This document shows, piece after piece, positions 58,317-64,000 of a DNA stretch of 64,000 bases. This stretch comes from Natranaeroarchaeum aerophilus (GTDB lineage Archaea; Halobacteriota; Halobacteria; Halobacteriales; Natronoarchaeaceae). Under the pieces are notes generated by a model, which did no database searches, was not told the origin of the DNA, and saw only the letters and a program-made list of their open reading frames with translations. Made by a program: the position numbers and the translations under genes. Positions within the stretch are counted from its first letter, which is position 1. The number at the start of each line of letters is the position of its first letter. The stretch lies in NCBI RefSeq assembly GCF_023638055.1, contig NZ_JAKRVY010000001.1, forward strand, positions 317,815 to 381,814, in the 5' to 3' direction.

Positions 58317-58529
58317 TCAGTCGCCGCCTGTCGGTACGATATCGTAGTACACCGTCACTCCGTCCGAGGTTTTGAACTCGTCGACGATCCGATAGCGGTC
58401 ACCAAACGCCATCTCAGCCTCACCGGCGTTGTCGACGTTCACGATCACCGGCCATCCGCCTCCTGGCGACGGGTGCGCATCGAGTCCCTTTTCGCTCAGC
58501 TCGCTGACTGCCGCCTCCGGCGTACTCAT
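58317..58529 (-). CDS. Small protein of unknown function (70 residues)
   Basis: Starts MSTPEAAVSELSEKGLDAHP, a helix followed by strands ending VYYDIVPTGG. No family recognised. The minus-strand TATA-like GCATAAATAC (58551-58560) lies 22-31 bp upstream of the ATG. Convergent to the PP-loop gene 12 bp away. Confidence 0.65.
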   Translation of the reverse strand: MSTPEAAVSELSEKGLDAHPSPGGGWPVIVNVDNAGEAEMAFGDRYRIVDEFKTSDGVTVYYDIVPTGGD

Positions 58530-58761
58530 GGATTCTCGTTCCCCTCGGGAGTATTTATGCTGTTCTTATGCGGCGATCTTTCGCCGTGGCCGTCTAGCAT
58601 AAACGTATCGAGCACAATCCACTGGGTTCGGGATGGCTTCGCTTCGCTCGGCCACCGCTCATCGCAAACATCTGTCTTGCTGAGCGGAGCAGCAAGGCTC
58701 GGAAGTCGAGTGAAGCGAGTCTTCCGGTGGGCCAAAAAGGCTGCTCGCTCCGCTCGCAGTG
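58530..58761. repeat. Intergenic region with three hairpins
   Basis: CGGCGA-tctt-TCGCCG (58571-58586), CTTGCTG-agcggag-CAGCAAG (58676-58696) and GGAAG...CTTCC (58701-58725) are inverted repeats. GCTTCGCTTCGCTC and TCGCTCCGCTCGCA add low-complexity. The region follows the radical SAM gene's 3' end and could hold terminators or a structured RNA. A simple repeat origin is also possible. Confidence 0.4.
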
Positions 58762-59757
58762 TCACGCCAGCGGCGTCCGTTCGACCACTGTTCCGTTCAC
58801 CGTCGGGTACTGCTCGACAATCTCGCCTTTGTTTAGGTCGCCGTCCTCGACCATCTCTTCGAGGAGCCACCACGCGATCTCGACGTGATCGGATTTGACC
58901 GTGTAGAACTCTTCTGGGACCCCCAGATCGTCAAGTCGCTGCTCGGTGGCCCACGTTTTCCCGTAGACGATCGTGCCGTCGTCGGTGATCTCGTCGAACT
59001 CCCGGCGGATGTTCTTTGCCATGCGCTTGAGCCGTCGGCGGTGCTGGGCGGCGTCCTTGAAGACGCTGGTACAGAAGTAGACCTTCTCGTGATCGCCCAT
59101 GATATCGAGGATCTCCTCGCGGTCGCCGTCGACGGCGCTCATGTGGCCGTCTTTGAGTTCGTAGCCCTGCTCTTGCATCCGGCGGTAGTTGCCATCGCTC
59201 ATCTCGAACTCGTTGACGTTACAGAAGTCGGCTGCGCCCTCGTCCAGGAAGTCCAGGAACTCGGTCTCGGCGCGGATCCCGGGAATCTCGAAGGCGGGCG
59301 TCATCCCCTCCTCGCGGGCGATGTAGAGGATTTCCTCCCACTCGGTGCCGTGGAGGTCGCCCCACTGCTCGTATGGGGGGTGGAACCGAATCTCGTCGAG
59401 ACCTGCCTCCGAGAGGCGGCGCATGTTCTCCCGCCCGCCCGTGATGCCGGTGTAGAGGTGGGTGTGGTGGTCCTCGCCGAACTCCTCTTTCAGGAGTTCG
59501 AGATAGTGGCAGGTCCGGTCCATCGCCTCCTGGGGCTCCCCGCCGGTGATCGAGGTGCCAAGCGCGTCCATCCGGTGGGCCTCTTCCAGGACGTCCTCGT
59601 CGGATTCGACTTTCCGCTCGTTGGCGTAGACGTCCGTGACGTTCTTGCGATTCTCCCCGAGCGGGCAGTAAAAGCAGTCGCGCTGGTCACAGTAGCCGTA
59701 GACGAACATGACCATCTTCCCCCCTTTTGCGCACTGCTCGCAGCCCTTCGAGATCAT
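58762..59757 (-). CDS. Radical SAM protein (COG2108-like)
   Basis: A 331-residue iron-sulfur SAM enzyme. The cluster loop is CDQRDCFYC (residues 23-31), with four residues between the first two Cys (C-x4-C-x2-C) rather than the usual three. Before it, CEQCAKGGK (about 6-14) may bind a metal. The SAM-binding ITGGEP is near 72 and a TxLYTGITGG region near 101-110. It resembles the archaeal family distantly related to pyruvate formate-lyase activase, whose reaction is not known. Divergent from a lipoprotein gene. Confidence 0.85.
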   Translation of the reverse strand: MISKGCEQCAKGGKMVMFVYGYCDQRDCFYCPLGENRKNVTDVYANERKVESDEDVLEEAHRMDALGTSITGGEPQEAMDRTCHYLELLKEEFGEDHHTHLYTGITGGRENMRRLSEAGLDEIRFHPPYEQWGDLHGTEWEEILYIAREEGMTPAFEIPGIRAETEFLDFLDEGAADFCNVNEFEMSDGNYRRMQEQGYELKDGHMSAVDGDREEILDIMGDHEKVYFCTSVFKDAAQHRRRLKRMAKNIRREFDEITDDGTIVYGKTWATEQRLDDLGVPEEFYTVKSDHVEIAWWLLEEMVEDGDLNKGEIVEQYPTVNGTVVERTPLA

Positions 59758-59893
59758 TCGTTAGTCCCTGTATGTGGCGGGTCCTGAAAAAGCGTCCGGA
59801 TCGGAATCCGGCCCGAACGCGGCGTTTGCGGCCGGTTACCACGGTGCTGTCGGGCCACAGAGTATTCATACGTCGGGGACCTCCATCCTGCCG

Positions 59894-60553
59894 ATGAACT
59901 CGCAACGACGGCGTCTACTTGCTGCCTCCGGTGTTGCGCTCACCGGTGGTCTCGCCGGCTGTCTGGGATTCGTGACCGGCGATGAGGATCTCGAATTCTC
60001 GTCGTCGCCCGGCAGTGTCTCACAGAGCGCGCTCGATAGCACCGGCTACGGCGAACACGAGATCGAGGAGGCCCCGATCGAAGAGACCTTCGAGATCGGC
60101 GGACAGAGCCGGACGGTCCGACTCACCAACTGGCACAGCCAGTACGACCGTGCCGTCGATCTCGAACCCATCCAGCGGTTCCAGGGTGCGGTCTTCAGCG
60201 TCTTCTCGACGCCCAAGTTCGAGATAGCGGGCCGATCAGTCAACCCGATCGATCGCTGGGACACCGACCGGATCGTCGGGATGGTCCAGGACCGCTACGA
60301 GGGCCTCGAAAACCTGCAACGGACCGGCGAGTACACGACGCCGATGCTCGGCGCGGAGCCGACGATCACCGAGTACGAGGGTCGTGCGGACATCACTGGT
60401 AGCGGCGTGATGATCGATCTCAACCTCCACGTCTCCGGGGCTGTCGATCACGGCGGCGACTTCCTGCTCGGCCTGGCGGTCCACCCCGACGAGATCCCGG
60501 GCGAGGGCAACGCTGTTCGGACGCTGTACGACGGCGTCGAGCATGACGGATAG
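59894..60553 (+). CDS. Lipoprotein of the DUF6517 family
   Basis: A 219-residue exported protein. The N-terminus MNSQRRRLLAASGVALTGGL has an RRR Tat-like motif and the lipobox GLAGC (Cys near 23). The body is beta-rich with DSTGYGEHEIEEAPIEETFE and GDFLLGLAVHPDEIPGEG; the family is a haloarchaeal secreted group without known function. The upstream in-frame ATG at 59774 is not used, because the signal peptide begins at 59894. It ends 59 bp before a T10 tract. Confidence 0.85.
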   Translation: MNSQRRRLLAASGVALTGGLAGCLGFVTGDEDLEFSSSPGSVSQSALDSTGYGEHEIEEAPIEETFEIGGQSRTVRLTNWHSQYDRAVDLEPIQRFQGAVFSVFSTPKFEIAGRSVNPIDRWDTDRIVGMVQDRYEGLENLQRTGEYTTPMLGAEPTITEYEGRADITGSGVMIDLNLHVSGAVDHGGDFLLGLAVHPDEIPGEGNAVRTLYDGVEHDG

Positions 60554-60611
60554 GGGCATATTCGGATACGGTCCGCAAAGGGTGGTCAATGATATCCGTT
60601 CCGCCGGGGTA

Positions 60612-60621
60612 TTTTTTTTTT
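60612..60621 (+). terminator. T10 terminator after the DUF6517 lipoprotein gene
   Basis: Ten consecutive T, 59 bp downstream of the stop codon, in the convergent gap before the HEPN gene. It may stop both transcripts. Confidence 0.6.
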
Positions 60622-60648
60622 GTATATAGCGTGCAGTATCGAGTGTAG

Positions 60649-61158
60649 TCAGTCACACAGGCAGACGCCGCCTTCTCGGATCTGGTTCGCTGTGAACCGA
60701 TGGACGGCGGTAGCGAGGTCAGTCATTGCTTCCGCCTGTTTCTGGGTTGGACGCCCGCCGCCGTAATAACTCTCTGTCCGGTTCTCGCTGTAGAGGTCCT
60801 TCATTGCCGCTGCAGTCTCCCCTTCTAACAGCCCGATCTGGTGAGCACGCTCGTAGCTGAACTGGTGGTCCCGAAAGTCCTGAAGCGTATTGTTCGTCAT
60901 CGCGAGGGCGTACGCCTCGATCGACCGTTCAATCGCGCCGAAACAGACCTCGATGACGGCCGTGTAGTACCCATCCTCTGACTGAAGCGTGTCTACGACC
61001 TCGAGGAGACGGCATGCTTTCGTCAGCTGTGTCTTCCAGTCTTCGTCGGCACTGATTCCGTCCTCGAACGCTGTCCGACCGCGTCCGACCATCTCGAAGG
61101 CATCCTGTGCGCGGTCGAGTGCTGTGAGCACAGCAGCCGGGTCCGAACCGTTACTCAT
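60649..61158 (-). CDS. HEPN-domain protein, partner of the nucleotidyltransferase
   Basis: A 169-residue all-helical protein starting MSNGSDPAAVLTALDRAQDA. Its four-helix pattern, with conserved aromatic-rich TAVIEVCFGAIERSIEAYAL and the ESYYGGGRPTQKQAE segment, fits a HEPN domain. The ribonuclease motif R-x4-6-H of toxic HEPN proteins is not clear here, so this may be a non-nuclease or adenylylation-target member. Its ATG overlaps the nucleotidyltransferase gene by 8 bp: a two-gene operon of the MNT-HEPN toxin-antitoxin type. Family assignment is from memory. Confidence 0.65.
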   Translation of the reverse strand: MSNGSDPAAVLTALDRAQDAFEMVGRGRTAFEDGISADEDWKTQLTKACRLLEVVDTLQSEDGYYTAVIEVCFGAIERSIEAYALAMTNNTLQDFRDHQFSYERAHQIGLLEGETAAAMKDLYSENRTESYYGGGRPTQKQAEAMTDLATAVHRFTANQIREGGVCLCD

Positions 61159-61846
61159 CAGTGACCCCTTCCTCCAGGAGGAGCTTCTCGACGGTTTCGA
61201 AATCACTCGTCTTGTAGACCGGAATCCCCGAAACGACGATCTCCCGGATGTCTTCAGTGTACGCCGGGATCGCCTGGACGGCCTCAACATCGATATCGTA
61301 GGCATATCGGTCACCATCGAACTCCCTGTCTTCGAGGTCACGGGCAATGGCATTCGCTTCTCGTTGGCTTTCTGCTCGCCCAGACCGGGTTAGTACCCAG
61401 AGATCGATATCGCTCCGTCGGTCAGCCTCACCCCGAGCCACACTCCCATACAGAACGATGCCTACGACGTCATTGATGTTCTCACGGAGCTTCGTGGCCG
61501 CAGCTTTGACCGGTTGGTGATACTCCGATTGGGGAATCCGAAGAATCGGATCGTCTGGAATTGACAGACGCTGTCTGTTGATCTGGACGAGACGCTGATT
61601 GCTTTCAGGCGATTCGACGACCAGGTCGTTCGCGCTGAGAAGGTTTACTGCCCGTCGGACTGACTGGTGTGAATGACCGATCTGTGTCGCGAGTTCTCGG
61701 AGTGAGAAGTCACTGAACCGGTGATTTGTTAAAAAGAGTAGGACATCGCTCGTCGCCTTGTGTTTGAATAAAGCCGGATCTGAAGGGGGTATTGAAAGAG
61801 AAATAGCTGCCCCGGGCGAATTCGAACCATTCGTCTCACGGTTCAT
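61151..61846 (-). CDS. HTH-fused minimal nucleotidyltransferase (MNT-type antitoxin)
   Basis: A 231-residue protein from ATG 61846. Residues 30-95 form a winged helix (SDFSLRELATQIGHSHQSVRRAVNLL). The C-terminal part is a nucleotidyltransferase with the motif GSVARGEADRRSDID (G134, S135, D146, D148) and a third acidic site in YDIDVEAV near 184. In known MNT-HEPN systems the MNT modifies the HEPN toxin with AMP and so neutralises it. Here the HTH adds DNA binding and probable autoregulation. The TATA box (61868-61877) sits 22-31 bp upstream, favouring the ATG at 61846 over the GTG at 61858. Confidence 0.82.
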   Translation of the reverse strand: MNRETNGSNSPGAAISLSIPPSDPALFKHKATSDVLLFLTNHRFSDFSLRELATQIGHSHQSVRRAVNLLSANDLVVESPESNQRLVQINRQRLSIPDDPILRIPQSEYHQPVKAAATKLRENINDVVGIVLYGSVARGEADRRSDIDLWVLTRSGRAESQREANAIARDLEDREFDGDRYAYDIDVEAVQAIPAYTEDIREIVVSGIPVYKTSDFETVEKLLLEEGVTDE

Positions 61847-61867
61847 GTGCCGTATCACGGACCACTA

Positions 61868-61877
61868 CTATATAAAT
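61868..61877 (-). promoter_or_regulatory. TATA box of the MNT-HEPN operon
   Basis: Minus-strand ATTTATATAG, 22-31 bp upstream of ATG 61846. It lies in a symmetric A/T-only stretch (about 61869-61888), where an operator for the encoded HTH could lie. Confidence 0.6.
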
Positions 61878-61954
61878 ATTATATATGAGTCGGGACAGGC
61901 CTAAGTATTCCTCTACCAGGAACGGACTACGGAGACCGAGGTCCGTGACGTCCT

Positions 61955-61974
61955 CCCACGAGTAAACTCGTGGG
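61955..61974. repeat. Terminal hairpin of the tnpB element (putative)
   Basis: CCCACGAG-TAAA-CTCGTGGG, 8-bp stem with a 4-nt loop, followed on the plus strand by CTTCC. It lies 24-43 bp downstream of the tnpB stop codon. Hairpins like this mark ends of IS200/IS605-type elements and, in TnpB systems, the 3' part of the guide-carrying RNA. The same structure recurs at 63868-63887. Confidence 0.6.
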
Positions 61975-61997
61975 CTTCCCCTCCGCCGACGCGTGAT

Positions 61998-63473
61998 TCA
62001 GTCGTCTGAAACACCGGGGGCAACGTTCCCAGTCTCGCTACTGGTACTCTGGTTCGCGGGTGCCTCTTTGGTCGATAGACCAGAGTGTTTCACCGTCCAC
62101 TCAGAGTCGTCCCACTCAAGGCATGGTACCTGACTGTAGTGTCCATCCGCCGTCGTGTTCTCTCGGGCGGCCACGGGCCGAGCCATCGACCCACTTGTTT
62201 GAATCGCTATACGCTCACTAGCGTGTTTTCGCAGGAAATTCGCCGATCCTGCAACATCCGAATGACCCTCACAACCACACGAGTGGCATTGAAGTAAATC
62301 ACCACACCGATGCACATCTACACTCTCACACGCTGGGCACGTAGACGACGTACCAGCCTCCGACTTCTCAGTGACGGGTATACCGTACTCGAAATCCAGA
62401 ACCTCGTCGAGTCGTCGTCGGAAGCGTCCATGGGCCCAGAACAGGTGCGTCTTCTCGTTGACAGTGGTGGACCAGTGTTTCTCCCTCACACCGCTCAACG
62501 CGCCGACGATGAGTTCTGTAACACCTAGCTCGGCGAGCCACTCGCCGAGGTCTCGAATCAAGGCGTCCATGGCATGGTTGCGTTGTTCACCGCGCTTGTG
62601 GTAGACGCGCCGAATCTGTTTGCTTGACCAGTCGTCGTCTCCAAGTTTTGATTGTAACTCGGCGATTCGTTTGGTGTGAGTGTGGAACGTGTGGAATGCG
62701 GGCCTCCCGTGGTACAGACGGTGGTCGCCTTGACTGGTCGTGACGGCGGCGAGGTTGTTCGCACCGATGTCCACCGCTGCCACTACCTCTTCGCCGCTGC
62801 CAGTAGTGGCCAGTGATGATTCAATAGAGTCTCGTCGGCGTGGAGAGTTGTCCCCGTCGCCGACGGTTCGATATGCAGTGAACGTTTCGGTGTCTCTGTC
62901 GTACACGATCTCTAGGCGACCCTGCTTGCCCGTCCACCGGGGGTGTCCTGCAACCTCCAAGCGCAACCGTTCGTGGTATCCAAGCCCGTACTTCTCTTTG
63001 AGCTCCATCCCAACGGGAATTTCGAGTCGGCTGCGGTCGCCGAGTTCAGGGGTGTACTGGTCGTTGCGGATGACGGTTCGCGGCATGCGGTTGCCGTTTT
63101 CTTTCCAGTAGCCGGGTGGAGAAGGTTGACCTGTGACGTTCTGGTTGTCAGGGTCTCGGTATTTTGAGAGGACAGCGAAATACGCTTTCCACGGCTCCCA
63201 GTTCTTCTGGACGAGTTGCTGGGGCGTACTGGAACTGAGCCGCTGGATATACTGTTGACGGTATTGCTCTTGGGTGACCGCGTGTTTCACTGTGGATTTC
63301 AATTCGCTGACTGGGACACGGTAATCCGCGTCGTGTTGCGTTTTGAAGAGTGTTTGTCGGCGGTCGTAGTTGACCTGGTTGTTGCAGGCTGCTGACGCGT
63401 CGAGGAGTTCGAGGAGGAGCAACTCGTCACGGTCCGAGAGCGGTCTCACCTCGAACGTATCACAACGCGTCAT
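61998..63473 (-). CDS. tnpB: TnpB-family RNA-guided protein with an altered RuvC-II site
   Basis: A 491-residue TnpB homologue. The RuvC-I motif VAAVDIGANNLAAV has D235. The RuvC-II region ELIVGALSGVREKH has Ala at 325, in the position where TnpB proteins carry E-D or G-D (for example VGDLSG). RuvC-III D406 in GHSDVAGSANF is intact. A zinc finger is formed by CPAC (379/382) and CHSC (396/399). The gene is not interrupted. It is divergent from a small winged-HTH gene. TnpB uses an RNA from its own 3' end as guide; with A325 it may bind without cutting. Confidence 0.85.
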   Translation of the reverse strand: MTRCDTFEVRPLSDRDELLLLELLDASAACNNQVNYDRRQTLFKTQHDADYRVPVSELKSTVKHAVTQEQYRQQYIQRLSSSTPQQLVQKNWEPWKAYFAVLSKYRDPDNQNVTGQPSPPGYWKENGNRMPRTVIRNDQYTPELGDRSRLEIPVGMELKEKYGLGYHERLRLEVAGHPRWTGKQGRLEIVYDRDTETFTAYRTVGDGDNSPRRRDSIESSLATTGSGEEVVAAVDIGANNLAAVTTSQGDHRLYHGRPAFHTFHTHTKRIAELQSKLGDDDWSSKQIRRVYHKRGEQRNHAMDALIRDLGEWLAELGVTELIVGALSGVREKHWSTTVNEKTHLFWAHGRFRRRLDEVLDFEYGIPVTEKSEAGTSSTCPACESVDVHRCGDLLQCHSCGCEGHSDVAGSANFLRKHASERIAIQTSGSMARPVAARENTTADGHYSQVPCLEWDDSEWTVKHSGLSTKEAPANQSTSSETGNVAPGVSDD

Positions 63474-63477
63474 CTAT

Positions 63478-63497
63478 CGTTTACTATGAGGTAAACG
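63478..63497. promoter_or_regulatory. Putative operator palindrome between tnpB and the winged-HTH gene
   Basis: CGTTTAC (63478-63484) and GTAAACG (63491-63497) are perfect inverted repeats with a 6-bp spacer. They lie between the tnpB start codon (63473) and a TATA-like minus-strand box CATATCC near 63500-63507, i.e. over the expected tnpB transcription start. A repressor here would control tnpB. Confidence 0.5.
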
Positions 63498-63562
63498 GAT
63501 ATGAAGGTTCCGGTTATCTACGAGGAAAACGAATAACACGGCTTGCACCGTACGTATCCGCA

Positions 63563-63808
63563 ATGACTGACCAAGGACGGAAGAGTAGCGGTGAGTTTGA
63601 ATCCAAAGTCACGGATGAGGACGTACTTGCGGTGTTAGAAGATGCTGAGACACCCGTGTTAACGGCGGGTCTTGTGGCTGAGGAGTTGCCTGTGACATCG
63701 AAAGCTGTGTATTATCGGTTGCGGAACTTGCATGACGAGGGGCGTGTTGGTCAGTTGGAGGTTGGCGCTCGGGCTGTTGTGTGGTGGAGTACCGACGAGT
63801 CGGAGTAA
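63563..63808 (+). CDS. Small winged-helix regulator divergent from tnpB
   Basis: An 81-residue winged helix: VTDEDVLAVLEDAETPVLTA, then GLVAEELPVTSKAVYYRLRNL (recognition helix) and the wing VGQLEVGARAVVWW. I recall similar small HTH proteins next to haloarchaeal IS1341-type tnpB genes. It is separated from tnpB by 89 bp that includes the palindrome. It is followed by a long stem (63808-63838). Control of tnpB is the simplest inference. Confidence 0.8.
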   Translation: MTDQGRKSSGEFESKVTDEDVLAVLEDAETPVLTAGLVAEELPVTSKAVYYRLRNLHDEGRVGQLEVGARAVVWWSTDESE

Positions 63809-63838
63809 CGTGGGAATCACGGCCTGAGTGATTCACGT
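63808..63838 (+). terminator. Stem-loop after the winged-HTH gene
   Basis: ACGTG and AATCAC, separated by a 2-nt bulge, pair with GTGATT and CACGT around a 7-nt loop. The stem begins at the last base of the stop codon, consistent with a terminator or a mobile-element end structure. Confidence 0.45.
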
Positions 63839-63867
63839 GGTTTGAATAACTTTGCCTATCGCTTGGA

Positions 63868-63887
63868 CCCACGACTAAAGTCGTGGG
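63868..63887. repeat. Second terminal hairpin, same form as at 61955
   Basis: CCCACGAC-TAAA-GTCGTGGG followed by CTTCC. It has the same orientation and loop as the first hairpin, with compensating changes in the stem (one G-C pair flipped). It lies 18 bp downstream of the stop codon of the open frame at the window edge. Confidence 0.6.
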
Positions 63888-63904
63888 CTTCCACTGATAC
63901 TGTG

Positions 63905-64000
63905 TCACCTCCGGACCCCACCACATTCAGTTGCTGGGGCTAGATAGTTCCACTCTCGGATGGCAAACCTCACAATTTCGATTCGCCGTTGGAGCTGTTC
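63905..64000 (-). CDS. C-terminal end of an ORF running off the window (possible second TnpB-like protein)
   Basis: An open frame enters from the right edge and ends at TGA 63907-63905, giving 31 visible residues that include REWNYLAPATECGGVRR. Its family cannot be read from this piece. The hairpin right after its stop codon matches the tnpB element end, so it may be the tail of another tnpB-type gene. Confidence 0.3.
   Translation of the reverse strand, partial: EQLQRRIEIVRFAIREWNYLAPATECGGVRR

Larger units (their letters stand above)
61955..63473 (-). mobile_element. tnpB-only IS200/IS605-family element (IS1341-like), ends approximate
   Basis: A solitary tnpB gene with a terminal hairpin and no tnpA transposase in reach. 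Such elements are common in haloarchaea and depend on tnpA elsewhere for movement, or are immobile. The limits given are the hairpin and the start of tnpB; the exact left end is not identifiable. Confidence 0.65.

Noticed and set aside
63609-63926. Minus-strand frame opposite the winged-HTH gene
   Set aside because: Overlaps the HTH gene antisense and lacks family features; the partial frame ending at 63905 is the better reading.
1-64000. CRISPR arrays, rRNA or tRNA genes
   Set aside because: No regularly spaced direct repeats, no rRNA-like sequence and no tRNA signature were seen by eye in the intergenic regions; a covariance search was not possible.

Overview
The window is chromosomal DNA of a halophilic archaeon (class Halobacteria). 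The evidence is a high-GC sequence coding for very acidic proteins, a complete set of archaeal information-processing genes (PCNA, primase large subunit, Orc1/Cdc6, Hjc, S19e, PDCD5-type protein, archaeal LeuRS and class I LysRS), a thermosome subunit, TATA boxes about 25-35 bp upstream of start codons (leaderless style), Tat-dependent lipoproteins, a PGF-CTERM protein and the haloarchaeal twin TatC arrangement. I cannot name the genus.

Layout. 1-7264: end of a sensor kinase gene, threonine synthase, leucyl-tRNA synthetase, a small membrane protein, an alanine dehydrogenase/ornithine cyclodeaminase-type enzyme and glycerate 2-kinase. 7265-18000: thermosome, Tat lipoprotein, KH-domain protein, small enzymes, a short histone-fold protein, ribose-5-phosphate isomerase, Orc1/Cdc6, a TGD-repeat lipoprotein and an HhH-MutS ATPase. 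18000-31563: ABC exporter, histidine phosphatase, two divergent tatC genes, RlmE, PCNA, a CtBP-like dehydrogenase, primase large subunit and a SWIM zinc-finger protein. 31571-33838: cytochrome P450, Hjc resolvase and an HTH regulator.

33986-43223 is a nearly continuous minus-strand block, argG-argH / lysW-argX-argC-argB-argD-argE-argF plus a small unknown gene. It encodes arginine synthesis on the LysW carrier protein, with putative promoters in front of argG and lysW. The 54-residue LysW gene ends in the expected Glu.

43530-46724 holds an envelope cluster: a PGF-CTERM protein, a secreted coiled-coil acidic protein, and a membrane-anchored transcription factor whose ectodomain resembles that of the PGF-CTERM protein. 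46766-60553 is mostly housekeeping: 2'-5' RNA phosphodiesterase, two site-2 proteases, LysRS, UMP kinase, CNNM-type transporter, MobB-MoaE fusion, ThiL, S19e, PDCD5, PP-loop enzyme, radical SAM protein and a lipoprotein. An AT-rich patch near 54000 stands out.

60649-64000 is accessory DNA: a HEPN/nucleotidyltransferase pair with a fused HTH, then a TnpB gene divergent from a small winged-HTH gene. A perfect palindrome lies between tnpB's TATA-like box and its start codon. This TnpB has Ala where the RuvC-II acidic residue is expected, so it may be nuclease-dead. Two near-identical terminal hairpins suggest a second tnpB-like element running off the right edge. This region is the best candidate for an undescribed system. 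All family assignments are from memory of protein families; no searches were run.
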